In this document: positions 32,411-42,116 of the stretch, one piece after another
Numbering within the stretch: position 1 is the first letter of the stretch
How the letters are laid out: the number at the start of each line of letters is the position of its first letter
Source: Meconema thalassinum
Lineage: Eukaryota; Arthropoda; Insecta; Orthoptera; Tettigoniidae
DNA length: 64,000 bases
NCBI GenBank assembly: GCA_946902985.2
Contig: OX336392.1
Coordinates: 462,360,693 to 462,424,692 of the forward strand
Direction: 5' to 3'
Translations under genes and position numbers: made by a program
Notes under the pieces: model-generated
The model's input: only the letters and a program-made list of their open reading frames with translations
Database searches by the model: none
Told to the model about the DNA's origin: nothing

Positions 32411-33517
32411 ATTATGATGATTGTTGTTTTAAGGGGCCTAACATCTAGGTTGTCGGCCCCTAATGATCTGGGTGATAGCGAAAATGATAATGAAATGGAA
32501 CCAAAATTAAGTGAGATGGAAAATACGTACAAAAAGAAACTCAGATTGAAACAACTCACAAAATGTTCTTACAAAAGGGAATTTAGAACGAAAAGATTCA
32601 CAAAAAGAATAGAAAGAAAATACCCACAAAATGTAGGCTAGGTTCAAAATACGTACAAAATGCAATGTAGAGTCGAAATACTTACAAAATGCAAAGGAGA
32701 TCGAAAATACGTACAAAATGCAATTGAGGTTCAAAATACTTACAAAATGTAATTGAAATTGAAAATACACAATGCAATTCAGATTGAAATATCCCAGTTC
32801 CAATCCAAATTATTCACAAAGTGCAATTGAAATTCAAAATACTTACAAAATGCAATTGAAATTGAAAATGCTTACAAATTGGACGGTAAATTCAAACGAC
32901 TCATGTGGATTGACAATGCTTACAAAATGCAATTTAGATTGAAAATACTTGGCAAAATGTAATTTAGATTCAAAATACCCACAAAATGCAATTGAGAATC
33001 AAAATATTTGCAAAATGCCCACCAAACAAAATGCAATTTAGATTTAAAATTCTTGCAAAATGCGGGTTTGGTTGAAAATACTTACAAAATGCAATTGAAA
33101 CTCAAAAAAAAATACTAAAAAGCAATTTAGATTGTCAATCTTTACAAAATGCAATTGAGGTTGAAAACAATCGCGAGATGTAATTTAGATCGAAAATACT
33201 TACAAAATGCAACGTAGATTAAAAATACTTACAAAAAATCGCTTAAGGGAATTTAGATACACGGGGAACCAAGTAACAAAAACAGTGCGGGAATCTTAAA
33301 GAGAAAAGGAAATATAATGAAAAGAAAATAGAGGTCTGACCCCTCGAAGAAGGAGGGATCAGGAAAGATGGGACAAGGGCCAAGAGTTGACCAAGGGAGG
33401 TCGACAGGAAAGAAGACAGAGAGGAGCCCGACACAAGTAAGTGGAAGCAATGCCGGACTCAGCTGGGGTCCCGTGGTCGCCAACCCACGTCCCACCAGAT
33501 GTGAGCCCCTGGGGGGA
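32411..33517 (-). mobile_element. SINE-A copy 8, with a minisatellite replacing its middle
   Basis: Tail (32411-32515) and head (33330-33517) are SINE-A. 14-bp target duplication GGTCCATCTAACTG at 32397-32410 and 33518-33531. About 720 bp of tandem repeats (32520-33240) lie where the middle segment should be. Confidence 0.9.
32520..33240. repeat. ~30-34-bp minisatellite inside SINE-A copy 8
   Basis: More than 18 imperfect units of the form AATACTTACAAAATGCAATT followed by GARATTGA, with drifting spacing. Not present in any other SINE-A in the window. Confidence 0.85.
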
Positions 33518-34172
33518 GGTCCATCTAACTGTGGCAAAACAAACGTAATGATAAATTTATTATGTCACAAAAATTGTTTTCGCTTTAAAAACGTTGATAT
33601 TTATTCTAAATCACTCAAAGTAAATATATTGAATTAAAAAAGTTGTTGGACTCCATAAAAGAAACAAAAAGTGATTTTCATCTGATAATGATGAAGTTAT
33701 GCCTCCAGAAAAGGCTAGAAAAAGCTCAATATTTGTTTTTGATGATGTAGCCAGCAATATACAACATCATATGAAAGATTATTTCAGTAGAGGTCGTCAT
33801 CACGATGTTGACGTATTTTATCTTAGTCAAACATAATCTTGTATACCTAAACATCTAATTAGAGATAACGCTCAATTTTAAATTCTTTTTAAACAAAACG
33901 GAACAAACTTGCGTCATGTATATAACGATTAACGATCATGTAAATACAGATATGAGCTATGATCAGTTCTTTGATATTTGTTCTTATTGTTGGCAAAACT
34001 CCAAGTTTGGCTATCGATAAAGATAGCGATTTATAAAATGGTCGATATCGCGATGGATTTGATGTTTATTTTCAGTTATAAATAATAGTTCAAAAGAGCT
34101 AAATGCTCATTCGTGTTATACATTTTGTGTGGTTAACAACTTAACTTAATTTGGTTTAACAAAACCAATAAT

Positions 34173-35160
34173 GTGTCTTTCGGACGACCTACTTCACATG
34201 ATTTTGCAACTAAATCGTATGTTGATGATAAGCTTGTGCAATATGGAAATCAAGTAAGAACAACAAGCGATGGACATCTAAGTATTAACGGCAAACGGTT
34301 GAAAAATGTTGGAACGCCAATACATTTTAAAGATGCTTGCAACAAAGGTTATGTACTGAGGTTATTGAATGAGCAAAATAAAAATGAGTCTAATACAGAA
34401 AAAATACAACAAAACATTAATAACCTTAAAGGTTTAATTTGTTCAATTTGTAAAATAGAGAAATAAGAACTCGACTTACAAAACAAACGTCTCACGGGCT
34501 TAGCTTTACCATCATCTGGAAATTATGCAGTAAACCTTATTGCAATGCAGCAATATACACCGAATATTAAAAAAAAAATATCTAGAGAAGCGAATAACCG
34601 ATGTGTTACAACGAGCGGAATTTATTCATGGTTTAGTGCGCGAATTTTCAGAAGATCACATTCCGTTGTTGATGATAATAGTCTCGACTTAGCTAACAAA
34701 AGAATATCTAATGTTAAATATCCAATTCAAAACCAAGATGCGATAATGTATTCTTTTCTTAAAACTCATGTAAGAAAAGAACTAGACGAAATTAAAAAGA
34801 ACTCTTTAGAATATAAACAAAGATGATGAAACTGTAGATATGTTAAACAGAAGAATAACAAACATATCTCAACCAATAAATTCGTTAGATGATATAAACA
34901 AATATTATTTAGAAAACTTTGCGCTTCTTGAAAAGATCTAGAAGACTTAATCAGTAAATTTAATAAACAAACCTTTTTTAACGTAGACACTGGTGGGACT
35001 TTAAATATGATGAGTAGACGAATTACTCACGTAAAAAATCCTTTAAACGATAAGGATGTTGCAAATAAAACATTTGTTGAACAATATGCCGCTTCACGAC
35101 GTGAATTTGAAAAATGGAAACATACTGTAAATAATCTACGACAACTGTCTGTTAGGTAGT
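34173..35160 (+). pseudogene. Polinton A fiber-like protein with repeated motif (two or three frames)
   Basis: Three frames (34173-34466, 34545-34826, about 34850-35160) share a repeated ~70-100-residue module: N-(K/R)-R-(I/L)-x-(N/H)-V-x-x-P then a D-(A/V)-x-x-K-x-(Y/F)-V block. Examples are GKRLKNVGTPIHFKDA, NKRISNVKYPIQNQDA and SRRITHVKNPLNDKDVANK. Charged coiled-coil-like helices (LNEQNKNESNTEKIQQ, ASRREFEKWKHTV) alternate with the modules. This design is typical of trimeric fibers and such proteins occur in Polintons; the role in host attachment is inference. A further unit of the same type lies at 54012-54120 beyond Polinton B, so the gene was split by that insertion. Stops between modules mark it dead. 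Confidence 0.6.
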
Positions 35161-35189
35161 CCGCCCGAAGGCTGGTTGGATCCTCAAAA
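35157..35189 (+). repeat. Left stub of dispersed repeat D, ending in the Polinton B target duplication
   Basis: GTAGTCCGCCCGAAGGCTGG and GGATCCTCAAAA is continuous with AGTACCGCCGTTACG at 53647 if Polinton B is removed. TCAAAA (35184-35189) is the left copy of the 6-bp duplication. Confidence 0.7.
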
Positions 35190-35579
35190 AGTAGTGGTTT
35201 TGTGGGGGTTCTAATACCACCGCCACCGCTCCACCGCTGGAATACTAAAATGGCAATATCTCGCGAACCAATCAGGCTAGAGACTTGTACGAGGTGTCAT
35301 TGATCTCGGGCTAACACTCCCTTTCCAATGGACAACATATTTCCACCCCAAAATAAAACCTACCCCTACTAGGGGGTGAAATTGTAATTTTTTAGAAAAT
35401 CTCTCTTTCCAATTGCAACATGTGAGAGTTTGAATGCCGATATGGATTTAAACGTTGTTCTACATAAAGTGCATGTGTTCGGTGGATAGCCACTATGAAT
35501 TAACAAGCTTGTTTTTTTGTTTTGTTTTTTATGCATGCCCACTCAAGGCTTTTGTAAGAGGGTGGGGGAGTGGATCCCT

Positions 35580-35765
35580 GTGGATGGGTTATTGTTGACA
35601 GGTCATTGTTGGCAGGTCATTGATGACAGGTCCTTGTGGACGAGTCCTTGTGGACGAGTCCTTGTGGACAGGTCCTTGTGGACAGGTCCTTGTGGACGAG
35701 TCCTTGTCCCTTTGGACTGATCCCTTTGGGCCGGTCCCTTTGGCCTGGTCCCTATGGACTGGCTC
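35580..35765. repeat. 15-bp minisatellite in left arm
   Basis: Units such as TCCTTGTGGACGAG and TCCTTGTGGACAGG repeat about ten times. The inverse array is at 53075-53270. Confidence 0.85.
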
Positions 35766-36020
35766 ATGAATTTATTTAAATTATGTCAAAGGGCCAAACT
35801 ACATTTGTGTGTGTTGGACTGACGTTGTTCACCAACCCCCACTACTATAATGTGATAACGATATGAAAGGAAAGTGACGAAATACATGTGAACATACAAG
35901 GGATCTAACTTGGTGGATGGATATGTTCTAACGAGTCATTTGTAGTTGAAAGAGAATAATACATGTTCTTAAGATGTTAAAACTGAGGAGATGGTACGTG
36001 CAGTAAACCGACTTGTTACT

Positions 36021-36315
36021 TCCTGTGTCATATTACAGACATGACAGAGAGCGCGCAGATCTGTTGCTATGACTAACACTGCAGTAATCTGAAACCGCAA
36101 GTGTTCATGAAGACAATGGATGATGATCATGCAAAGTTAGCAGTTATTGGATATTACGCAGGTGTTCCTTCCTGTGTCATGTTGCTGACATGGTAGGGAG
36201 CGCACACTGCTGTTGCTATGACTGACTCTGCCGTAATTTGAAACCCCATGTGTTGATTAAGACAATGGGTGATGATCATGCAAAGTCACCAGTCATTGGA
36301 TACCACACAGGTGTT
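36021..36315. repeat. Two ~148-bp direct repeats upstream of the PolB promoter
   Basis: GATGATCATGCAAAG and surrounding sequence occur at about 36122 and 36270, preceded by TTCCTGTGTCAT, TGACATGRYAGRGAGCGC and TTGCTATGACT blocks in both. A mirrored pair lies in the right arm (52530-52830). Confidence 0.7.
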
Positions 36316-36399
36316 CCTAGTGTACTTTGGACTCTCAGCTGTATTGGGAAAGGAATTGCAATGATCTGCAAAAAACTGCTGACACGAGCGATGAGAGTT

Positions 36400-36407
36400 T
36401 ATATAAG
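36400..36407 (+). promoter_or_regulatory. TATA box of left-arm PolB promoter
   Basis: TATATAAG, with an initiator-like CTACTGTCAGTCTTT about 25-35 bp downstream. Mirror copy in the right arm at 52443-52450. Transcription start predicted near 36430. Confidence 0.55.
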
Positions 36408-36975
36408 AGAGGTGTCATATATCTCCCTACTGTCAGTCTTTATTACTCGCTTTGAGTGAACAGTGCTCTATTACTGCTCAAGAGTTGTAAAAAAAAGCCG
36501 TTTTGGTAGAAAATCATTAAATTATTTTGCAAGGTAAGTACTTGTTATTAATGGATTGTAGTCTTTTATTACTAATTGATGTTGAAGTTATTGATTGGAA
36601 TGTATTTATTGATTGATTAATTGATTGATTGATTTGTTTACAGATAATTGGGTACCTGTAGGATACCAGATTCCTACAATCTGTTCATTCAGTGACAGCA
36701 GTTGATCAATTATAAAAAGGTAAGTGCCCCTCTAATAACTTTTAAACAGCTAGAGTATTATTTTCCAATGTTCACCACTACATGTCAGTGAAAATGGTAT
36801 ATTTAGCAGTAAAAAGTTGGAACTACTTGACCATGATGTGTAAAGCTAAATTTGTAGGTTAGATTTTGATTACCACTCTATTAAGTTCGAATGTTCATTG
36901 CTAGGTGTCAGTGACAGAGGGAATATTTAAAGTCTTAACCTCAGTTCACTTAACTTTACCTAACTTAACCTTGTC

Positions 36976-37250
36976 ATGTGATATGTTTTACAAGTTTAAA
37001 CTTGTTTTAAGACTGACTATGACGTCACACTTAGGTCACTTAACTGGCGATCGCTGGTTTCCAATATGTGACATGTTCTACAAGTTTAGACTTGTTTTAA
37101 GACTGGCTATGACGTCACACTTAGCTCACTTAACTGGTGATCGCTGGTTTCTATCACGTGACATGTTTTACAAGTTTAGACTTGTTTTAAGATTGGTTAT
37201 GACGTCACACTTAGCTCACTTAACTGGCGATCACTGGTTTCTATCACTCT
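36976..37250. repeat. Three 90-bp tandem repeats in left arm
   Basis: Units begin TGACATGTTYTACAAGTTTA and include TATGACGTCACACTTAG (a CRE-like TGACGTCA). Because the unit is a multiple of three, an open frame of 126 codons runs through (36905-37285); this is a by-product rather than a gene. Confidence 0.85.
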
Positions 37251-37498
37251 ATCAAGTTCCAATGTTCACCGCTAGGTGTCAGTGACAGTGGTATATACAC
37301 ACAACAAAAAAAGTTTTGCATCACCTCGGTTCCCAGATCTCCGGCATATAGACGTTGACTGTGTATATTGTATCCAAGATACAGTCCCTTTGACTGTTCA
37401 TAGATGTCACTAAAACTGCTCAAAGATGTAAACAACCATGCATGAGCAGGGCCTATTAGACGGAGGGGGTACGACAGCCGATCAGTTCCAGTCATTCC

Positions 37499-38231
37499 TC
37501 CCCCAGGGGCTCACATCTTGTGGGCGTGGGTTGGCGACCACGGGGCCCCAGCTGAGTCCGGCATTGCTTCCACTTACTTGTGCCGGGCTCCTCTCTGTCT
37601 TCTTTCCTGTCGACCTCACTTGGTCAACTCTTGTTCTCTTCTGACCCCGACGGTATTAGGGTATCCGAGGCCTAGGGAGTCTCTTCCTTTCCCGCCTTAA
37701 TTGGCCCTTGTCTCTTCTTTTCTGATTCCCTCCTTCTGCGAGGGGTCAGCCTTCTTTTTCTCTTCCTTTTACCTCCTGCCATGTGCTCTAGGCCCTTAAG
37801 GAGGCAGGGTGTATGTAGCCCCACCACTTCTGGTGCACCCTCGATAATGCTACACCCTCAGGGGCTCACGGCTGGTGAGTACGGGAGTTGGCGACCCCGA
37901 GGGATTCCTGAGCTGGGTCCGTTTTCCCCTTTTGTCCCTTACCTTTGGGGCGGGCCCTCTCCTCTTTCACTTTCCTATATGCCTTTCATGGCTCTCCTTC
38001 CTTCCAAGTCCCTCAATCCGCCTTCTCCGAGGGTTGAGGGCATTTCTTTTCCTTCTGTCCTTTTATTTGCCTTATTCTCCTTTAGTTTCCCATTTCTTCT
38101 TCTAGTGTGTGGGTTAGTGGTTGGTTTTAGTTTTAAGTTCGCTTTTAATTTTCATCTTCACGATCACCCAAACCATCAGGGGCCGATAACCTAGATGTTA
38201 GGCCCCTTAAAACAACAATTATCATCATCAT
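37499..38231 (+). mobile_element. SINE-A copy 9, in the Tc1 5' region
   Basis: Full length. Target duplication CCAGTCATTCC at 37488-37498 and 38232-38242. Lies between the Tc1 left terminus and the transposase ATG. Confidence 0.92.
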
Positions 38232-38285
38232 CCAGTCATTCCACCAGGACGAAGGTACGCTGCTCATGTTGTCTGTAGTTCTACC

Positions 38286-39311
38286 ATGCCTAGAAGGTCA
38301 ATACCGCAGTTCGATCGCGTCCGCATTGTTACTTTGTGTCAAGAAGGGCTCTCAACAAGGGAAGTTTCCAGGCGTCTCAGAGTGAACCAAAGCGATGTTG
38401 TTCGGACATGGAGGAGGTACAGAGATACAGGAACTGTCGATGACAGGCCTCGCTCAGGCCGCCCAAGGGCTACTACTGTAGTGGATGACCGCTACTTACG
38501 GATTGCCGCTCGGAGGAACCCTGACAGCAATGCCACCATGTTGAATAATGCGTTTCGTTCAGCCACAGGACGTCGTGTTTCAACTCAAACTGTGCGCAAT
38601 AGGCTGCATGATGCGCAACTTCACTCCCGACGTCCATGGCGAGGTCCAGCTTTGCAACCCCGACACCATGCAGCGCGGTACAGATGGGCCCAACAACATG
38701 CTGAATGGACCCCACGGAATTGGCATCACGTTCTCTTCACCGATGAGTGTCGCATATGCCTTCAACCAGACAATCGTCGGAGACGTGTTTGGAGGCACCC
38801 TGGTCAGGCTGAACGTCTTAGACACACTCTCCAGCGAGTGCAGCAAGGTGGTGGTTCCCTGATGTTTTGGGGTGGCATTATGTGGGGCCGACGTACGCCA
38901 CTGGTGGTCATGGAAGGCTCCGAAACGGCTTTACGATACCTGAATGACATCCTCCGACCCATAGTGCAACCATATCGGCAGAATATTGGAGAGGCATTTG
39001 TCTTCATGGACGACAATTCTCGACCTCATCGTGCACATCTTGTGAATGCGTTCCTTCAAGATAACGACATCGCTCGACTACAGTGGCCAGCATGTTCGCC
39101 AGACATGAACCCTATCGAACATGCCTGGGATATGTTGAAAAGGGCTGTTTATGGACGTCTTGACCCACCAACCACTCTGAGAGATTTACGCCGAATTGTC
39201 GTTGAGGAGTGGGACAATTTGGACCAACAGTGTCTTGATGAACTTGTGGATAGTATGCCACGGCGAATACAGGCATGCATCAATGCAAGAGGACGTGCTA
39301 CTGGGTATTAG
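38286..39311 (+). CDS. Tc1/mariner-family transposase (Tc1-like, DD34E), intact
   Basis: 341 codons without interruption, the normal length for Tc1 transposases. The N-terminus has paired helix-turn-helix regions (residues about 5-60: EGLSTREVSRRLRV, TWRRYRDTG) and the basic GRPR motif (GRPRATT, about residue 60), then a second HTH around RRVSTQTVRNRL. The catalytic triad is readable: LFTDECRI (first Asp), VFMDDNSRPH (second Asp, in D-N-x-x-x-H), and PDMNPIEHAWD (Glu, 34 residues later, in the N-P-I-E motif). It cuts and pastes at TA sites, acting in the nucleus. The ATG at 38286 is the only good start. The SINE-A in its leader may affect expression but the coding region is untouched, so the copy could be recently active. 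Confidence 0.95.
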   Translation: MPRRSIPQFDRVRIVTLCQEGLSTREVSRRLRVNQSDVVRTWRRYRDTGTVDDRPRSGRPRATTVVDDRYLRIAARRNPDSNATMLNNAFRSATGRRVSTQTVRNRLHDAQLHSRRPWRGPALQPRHHAARYRWAQQHAEWTPRNWHHVLFTDECRICLQPDNRRRRVWRHPGQAERLRHTLQRVQQGGGSLMFWGGIMWGRRTPLVVMEGSETALRYLNDILRPIVQPYRQNIGEAFVFMDDNSRPHRAHLVNAFLQDNDIARLQWPACSPDMNPIEHAWDMLKRAVYGRLDPPTTLRDLRRIVVEEWDNLDQQCLDELVDSMPRRIQACINARGRATGY

Positions 39312-39689
39312 AGGTAGTGGTGTGTACTGCAATCTGGACCACAAATGCTGAAAGTCTAGCTGTATGATGGTACAACATGCAATGTGTGGGTCTCATGAGC
39401 AATAAAACGAGCTGAAATGTTGTTTGTGTTGATCTCTATTCCCTTTGTATTTAACGGTTCCGGAACTCTTGGAACCGAGGTGATGCAAAACTTTTTTTGA
39501 TGTGTGTAGTAACCCCCAGTTAGAACTACATGAAGTTAGACTTGCTAGGAGTTCACAGATGATCGATTTAAATACCCTGCTATAACCATTGACTGGAATA
39601 TAATTAAACTATTTATATTGTACTTTGTTTTATTTTTTATTAACATTTATGATTTCTTTCTTTTATAGATAACTTGGAAAGTAATCATT

Positions 39690-41284
39690 ATGTTCAAGTG
39701 TGGTGACTGTAAGAAACAGTTCTCAAGACCTGACAGCCTTCGACGTCATGCAAGTACAAAACATAATCAGAAAATGTTTGTATGCAGTCATTGTGCTTCA
39801 ACATTTAACAGACAGGATAGTCTTGGACGGCATGTAAATCTAAAGCATGTCAGTTCAGCACCATTTTCGTGTTCAGTTTGCGATCTTGGATTTTCTGCTG
39901 TAAAGCGATATCAATCCCACATGGTTGAAGTGCATGGAGAACAACAAGAATTAAAAACTGTAAAACCAACAACTAGCACGGAACCTTTAAATGAATGTAA
40001 TGCTCAAAAGCGTAAACGTTCTCAAGATTGTGAAAATAGTTGTGCATCAAAAAGAAAGAAGAATGGTGAACCTTCAATAACACATTGTGATGTATGTAAT
40101 ATTGATATACCTTCTTCAATCATTCATGGACATTTACGCAGTATTCAACATAAAAATAACACTTGCCATGAAAGAAATTCTGGAAATGTTCAACAAATTG
40201 GTAGTGCATTTAAAAGTCGAATTGCTAGTTATAGACCTCATAGTGAAGAAAAAACTCAAAGTATTGAATCATTTTTAAAAAATGTTCATCCTACTGTGTT
40301 TGGCTTGTTAGGTAATGTTTTATTAGAGCATAAAACATTTAAAATTAATTTTGAACTTTTTGGCCTCTATGTAAAAACTGGGAGCGAAGGTGAAATTGCG
40401 GATATCAAATCTTTTAATACAAAAAACATAATTGTTAGTGAATCAACTAATATTAGTGATATATATCAAAATATTTCAAGTGCTATCATTGTGAAGAGTG
40501 AAGAGTTCCAGGAAAGGGAGTCGGGCTGGGCATTGGTTGAAGTACTTTATTTAGAAACCAACATGAATAAATATAATCCCCTTCGAGCATCATCATACAT
40601 TGATTTGCCAGGATGGATCAAACGTAAGAAAGCTGTTGTGAACGTTATGAATAATGATGACGCATGTTTTGCGTGGGCTGTAACCTCAGCTCTCTATCCA
40701 GCAGTAAGGGCTGTGGCGAGAACATCATCTTATCCTCACTATTCTTCAGTGTTAGATTTAAAAGAAATGGAATTTCCTATGGCGATAAAAGACATTCAAC
40801 GTTTTGAAGAGCTGAACAATGTAAGTATTAATGTTTATGAAATTGAAAATAAGAGTATAGTAGGCCCTCTATATTATACTCAGGAAAAAAGGATGCTCAT
40901 GTAAATTTACTTTACATAACCGAAGGTGAAAATGCCCACTATTGTTGGATAAAACATTTAAGTAGACTTGTAGGTAGCCAAGTATCAAAACATAAATCTA
41001 AGAAGTGGTTGTGTGATGGTTGTTTGCTACATTTCCAGAAAGAGGATCAACTAACTCAACATCAAAAATGGGGATGTAATCATGTGTGTACGGTATTACC
41101 GACTCCTAAAAGTAACATTCTAAAATTTAAGGATTATGAGAAACAGCTTCGAGTACCATTTGTTATATATGCTGATTTTGAAGCTTTGCTAAAACCATTT
41201 AATACATGTTCATCGAATCCAGCCCAACCTTTTACCAACACTACTCACATTCATGAACCTTTTAGCTTTGCATATTATATTAAA
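39690..41284 (+). pseudogene. polB: Partial PolB (N-terminal third) in Polinton B left arm
   Basis: First ~530 codons of the same polymerase encoded full length at 50613-46693. Three consecutive C2H2 fingers (residues about 4-83), a nuclear-localisation-like KRKRSQ/KRKK stretch, and a fourth finger (about 133-154). A 1-base deletion in an A-run near 40890 (six A here, seven in the right arm) shifts the frame. The rest, 41009-41284, carries another Cys/His motif and the exonuclease motif VIYADFEALL. Homology to the right arm stops at 41284, inside the exonuclease domain, where a dispersed repeat begins. It could never have made a full polymerase in this arrangement. Confidence 0.9.
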
Positions 41285-41790
41285 CTAGCTGAAGTACCCG
41301 TGCTTCGCTACGCGTCATAAATAAATTAAAATATGAAGGTGACAGTTAAAACAGGGGATAGGCGAGGTGCTGCGCAGAGGGAGATTAAGGATGGAACATT
41401 TTGTCCAACTACACCGCTCGGCGTTGACCGTGTTTTATAGCACAAATTTAGGTTTTACTCGCTAACGGTTGGAGATACCTTTCGGATAGAAAATGTAATT
41501 TTTAACCTCGTATATACCATCAAAGGTTTGCTATTTCTTTGCGTTCTCTTTGTATTTGAAATGGAAATATGAAAGATTTAAACCAAAGGGTGTAGTGAAG
41601 TCACTAAAATGGTCGCCATCTTTAAATAGTACAAAGTATTGAAATCAAAAGTAACCTATATGTTAACCAGGTAAATCAGCTACTTCCATGTAAAATTCAT
41701 GTAAATCGGACCAGTGGTACTTGCGTGATTGAGTAATACATAGACGCACATCATCTCATTTTTAGTCTCGCTTCGCTCGCGTCATAGTCG
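41285..41790. repeat. Dispersed repeat E at the left-arm/core junction
   Basis: Begins CTAGCTGAAGTACCCGTGCT followed by TCGCTACGCG. A related start (CTAGCAGGTACCCGTGGCTT) occurs at 62816, so this is a repeat family end. The remainder has no gene. Confidence 0.6.
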
Positions 41791-42063
41791 TGTCATATTG
41801 TTATTCAATGAAATGCAGGTTTAACCCCATTAACACCCCTTTAGAACCTGAATATCCCAAAATCCCTCCTTGGTAGACGTTTTCGACACACAACAAACAT
41901 ATCCCCAAAATATCATTCTTCTAACTTTAATCGTTTGGGTTGGTCGATGAGAGTGAACATCCAAAAATCCTTCATTAGGGGACGTTTTTCTTCCAGAATT
42001 TCACCCCTCCCCATAGGCCCCTTAAATTGGATTTATGAAAAAACGGTCGAACACATATTTATT

Positions 42064-42116
<53 letters not shown>

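Larger units (their letters stand above)
32255..33960 (+). pseudogene. Polinton A packaging ATPase (FtsK/HerA-like), cut in Walker A
   Basis: The genome-packaging motor. The N-terminal frame includes LKFVKQSNTPPVISFTGG, then a frameshift in an A-run near 32340. It resumes as LLPNTSRCIICGPSN, the first half of Walker A, at which point SINE-A copy 8 is inserted. The second half CGKTNVMINLL follows at 33530, then FKNVDIYSKSL. After frame breaks, SSIFVFDDVASN near 33727 is Walker B, and HHDVDVFYLSQT carries the sensor Gln. At least three breaks besides the SINE. The Walker A (GPSNCGKT) is otherwise perfect across the duplication. Confidence 0.87.
37299..39508 (+). mobile_element. Tc1-like DNA transposon with intact transposase, in left arm
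   Basis: Inverted ends: AAAAAAAGTTTTGCATCACC (after CACACAAC) on the left and its inverse GGTGATGCAAAACTTTTTTT before GATGTGTG on the right, the match extending through CTCGGTTCC. Flanked by TA on both sides. The right arm shows the uninterrupted site (ATATAGTAACCCCC inverse at 50793-50800), so the insertion postdates arm duplication. SINE-A copy 9 is nested at 37499-38231. Confidence 0.9.
36430..39689 (+). promoter_or_regulatory. Spliced 5' leader of PolB (left arm): two leader exons and two introns
   Basis: Exon 1 ends GCAAG at 36533 before the donor GTAAGTA. An acceptor TTGTTTACAG ends at 36643. Exon 2 (36644-36719) ends AAAAAG before GTAAGTG. The acceptor TTTCTTTTATAG ends at 39668, and the PolB ATG is at 39690. 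The second intron now contains the Tc1-like element. Splice sites are read from consensus only; no transcript is available. Confidence 0.6.
35190..41284. repeat. Polinton B left inverted arm
   Basis: Inverse of 49018-53640 almost base for base, except for the Tc1/SINE-A insertion at 37299-39508 here and the SINE-A in the other arm. Confidence 0.92.

Noticed and set aside
36905..37285. 126-codon frame with three near-identical 30-residue repeats (also 51121-50807)
   Set aside because: Explained by a 90-bp tandem repeat whose unit is a multiple of three; it lies in the predicted second leader intron.
38473..39016. Overlapping minus-strand and out-of-frame ORFs across the Tc1 transposase (for example 38548-38862)
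   Set aside because: They are shadows of the intact transposase frame.
39690..40904. Left-arm PolB N-terminus as an independent zinc-finger gene
   Set aside because: It is the inverted-arm copy of the polymerase start, and the stop at 40904 is a frameshift in an A-run rather than a natural end.
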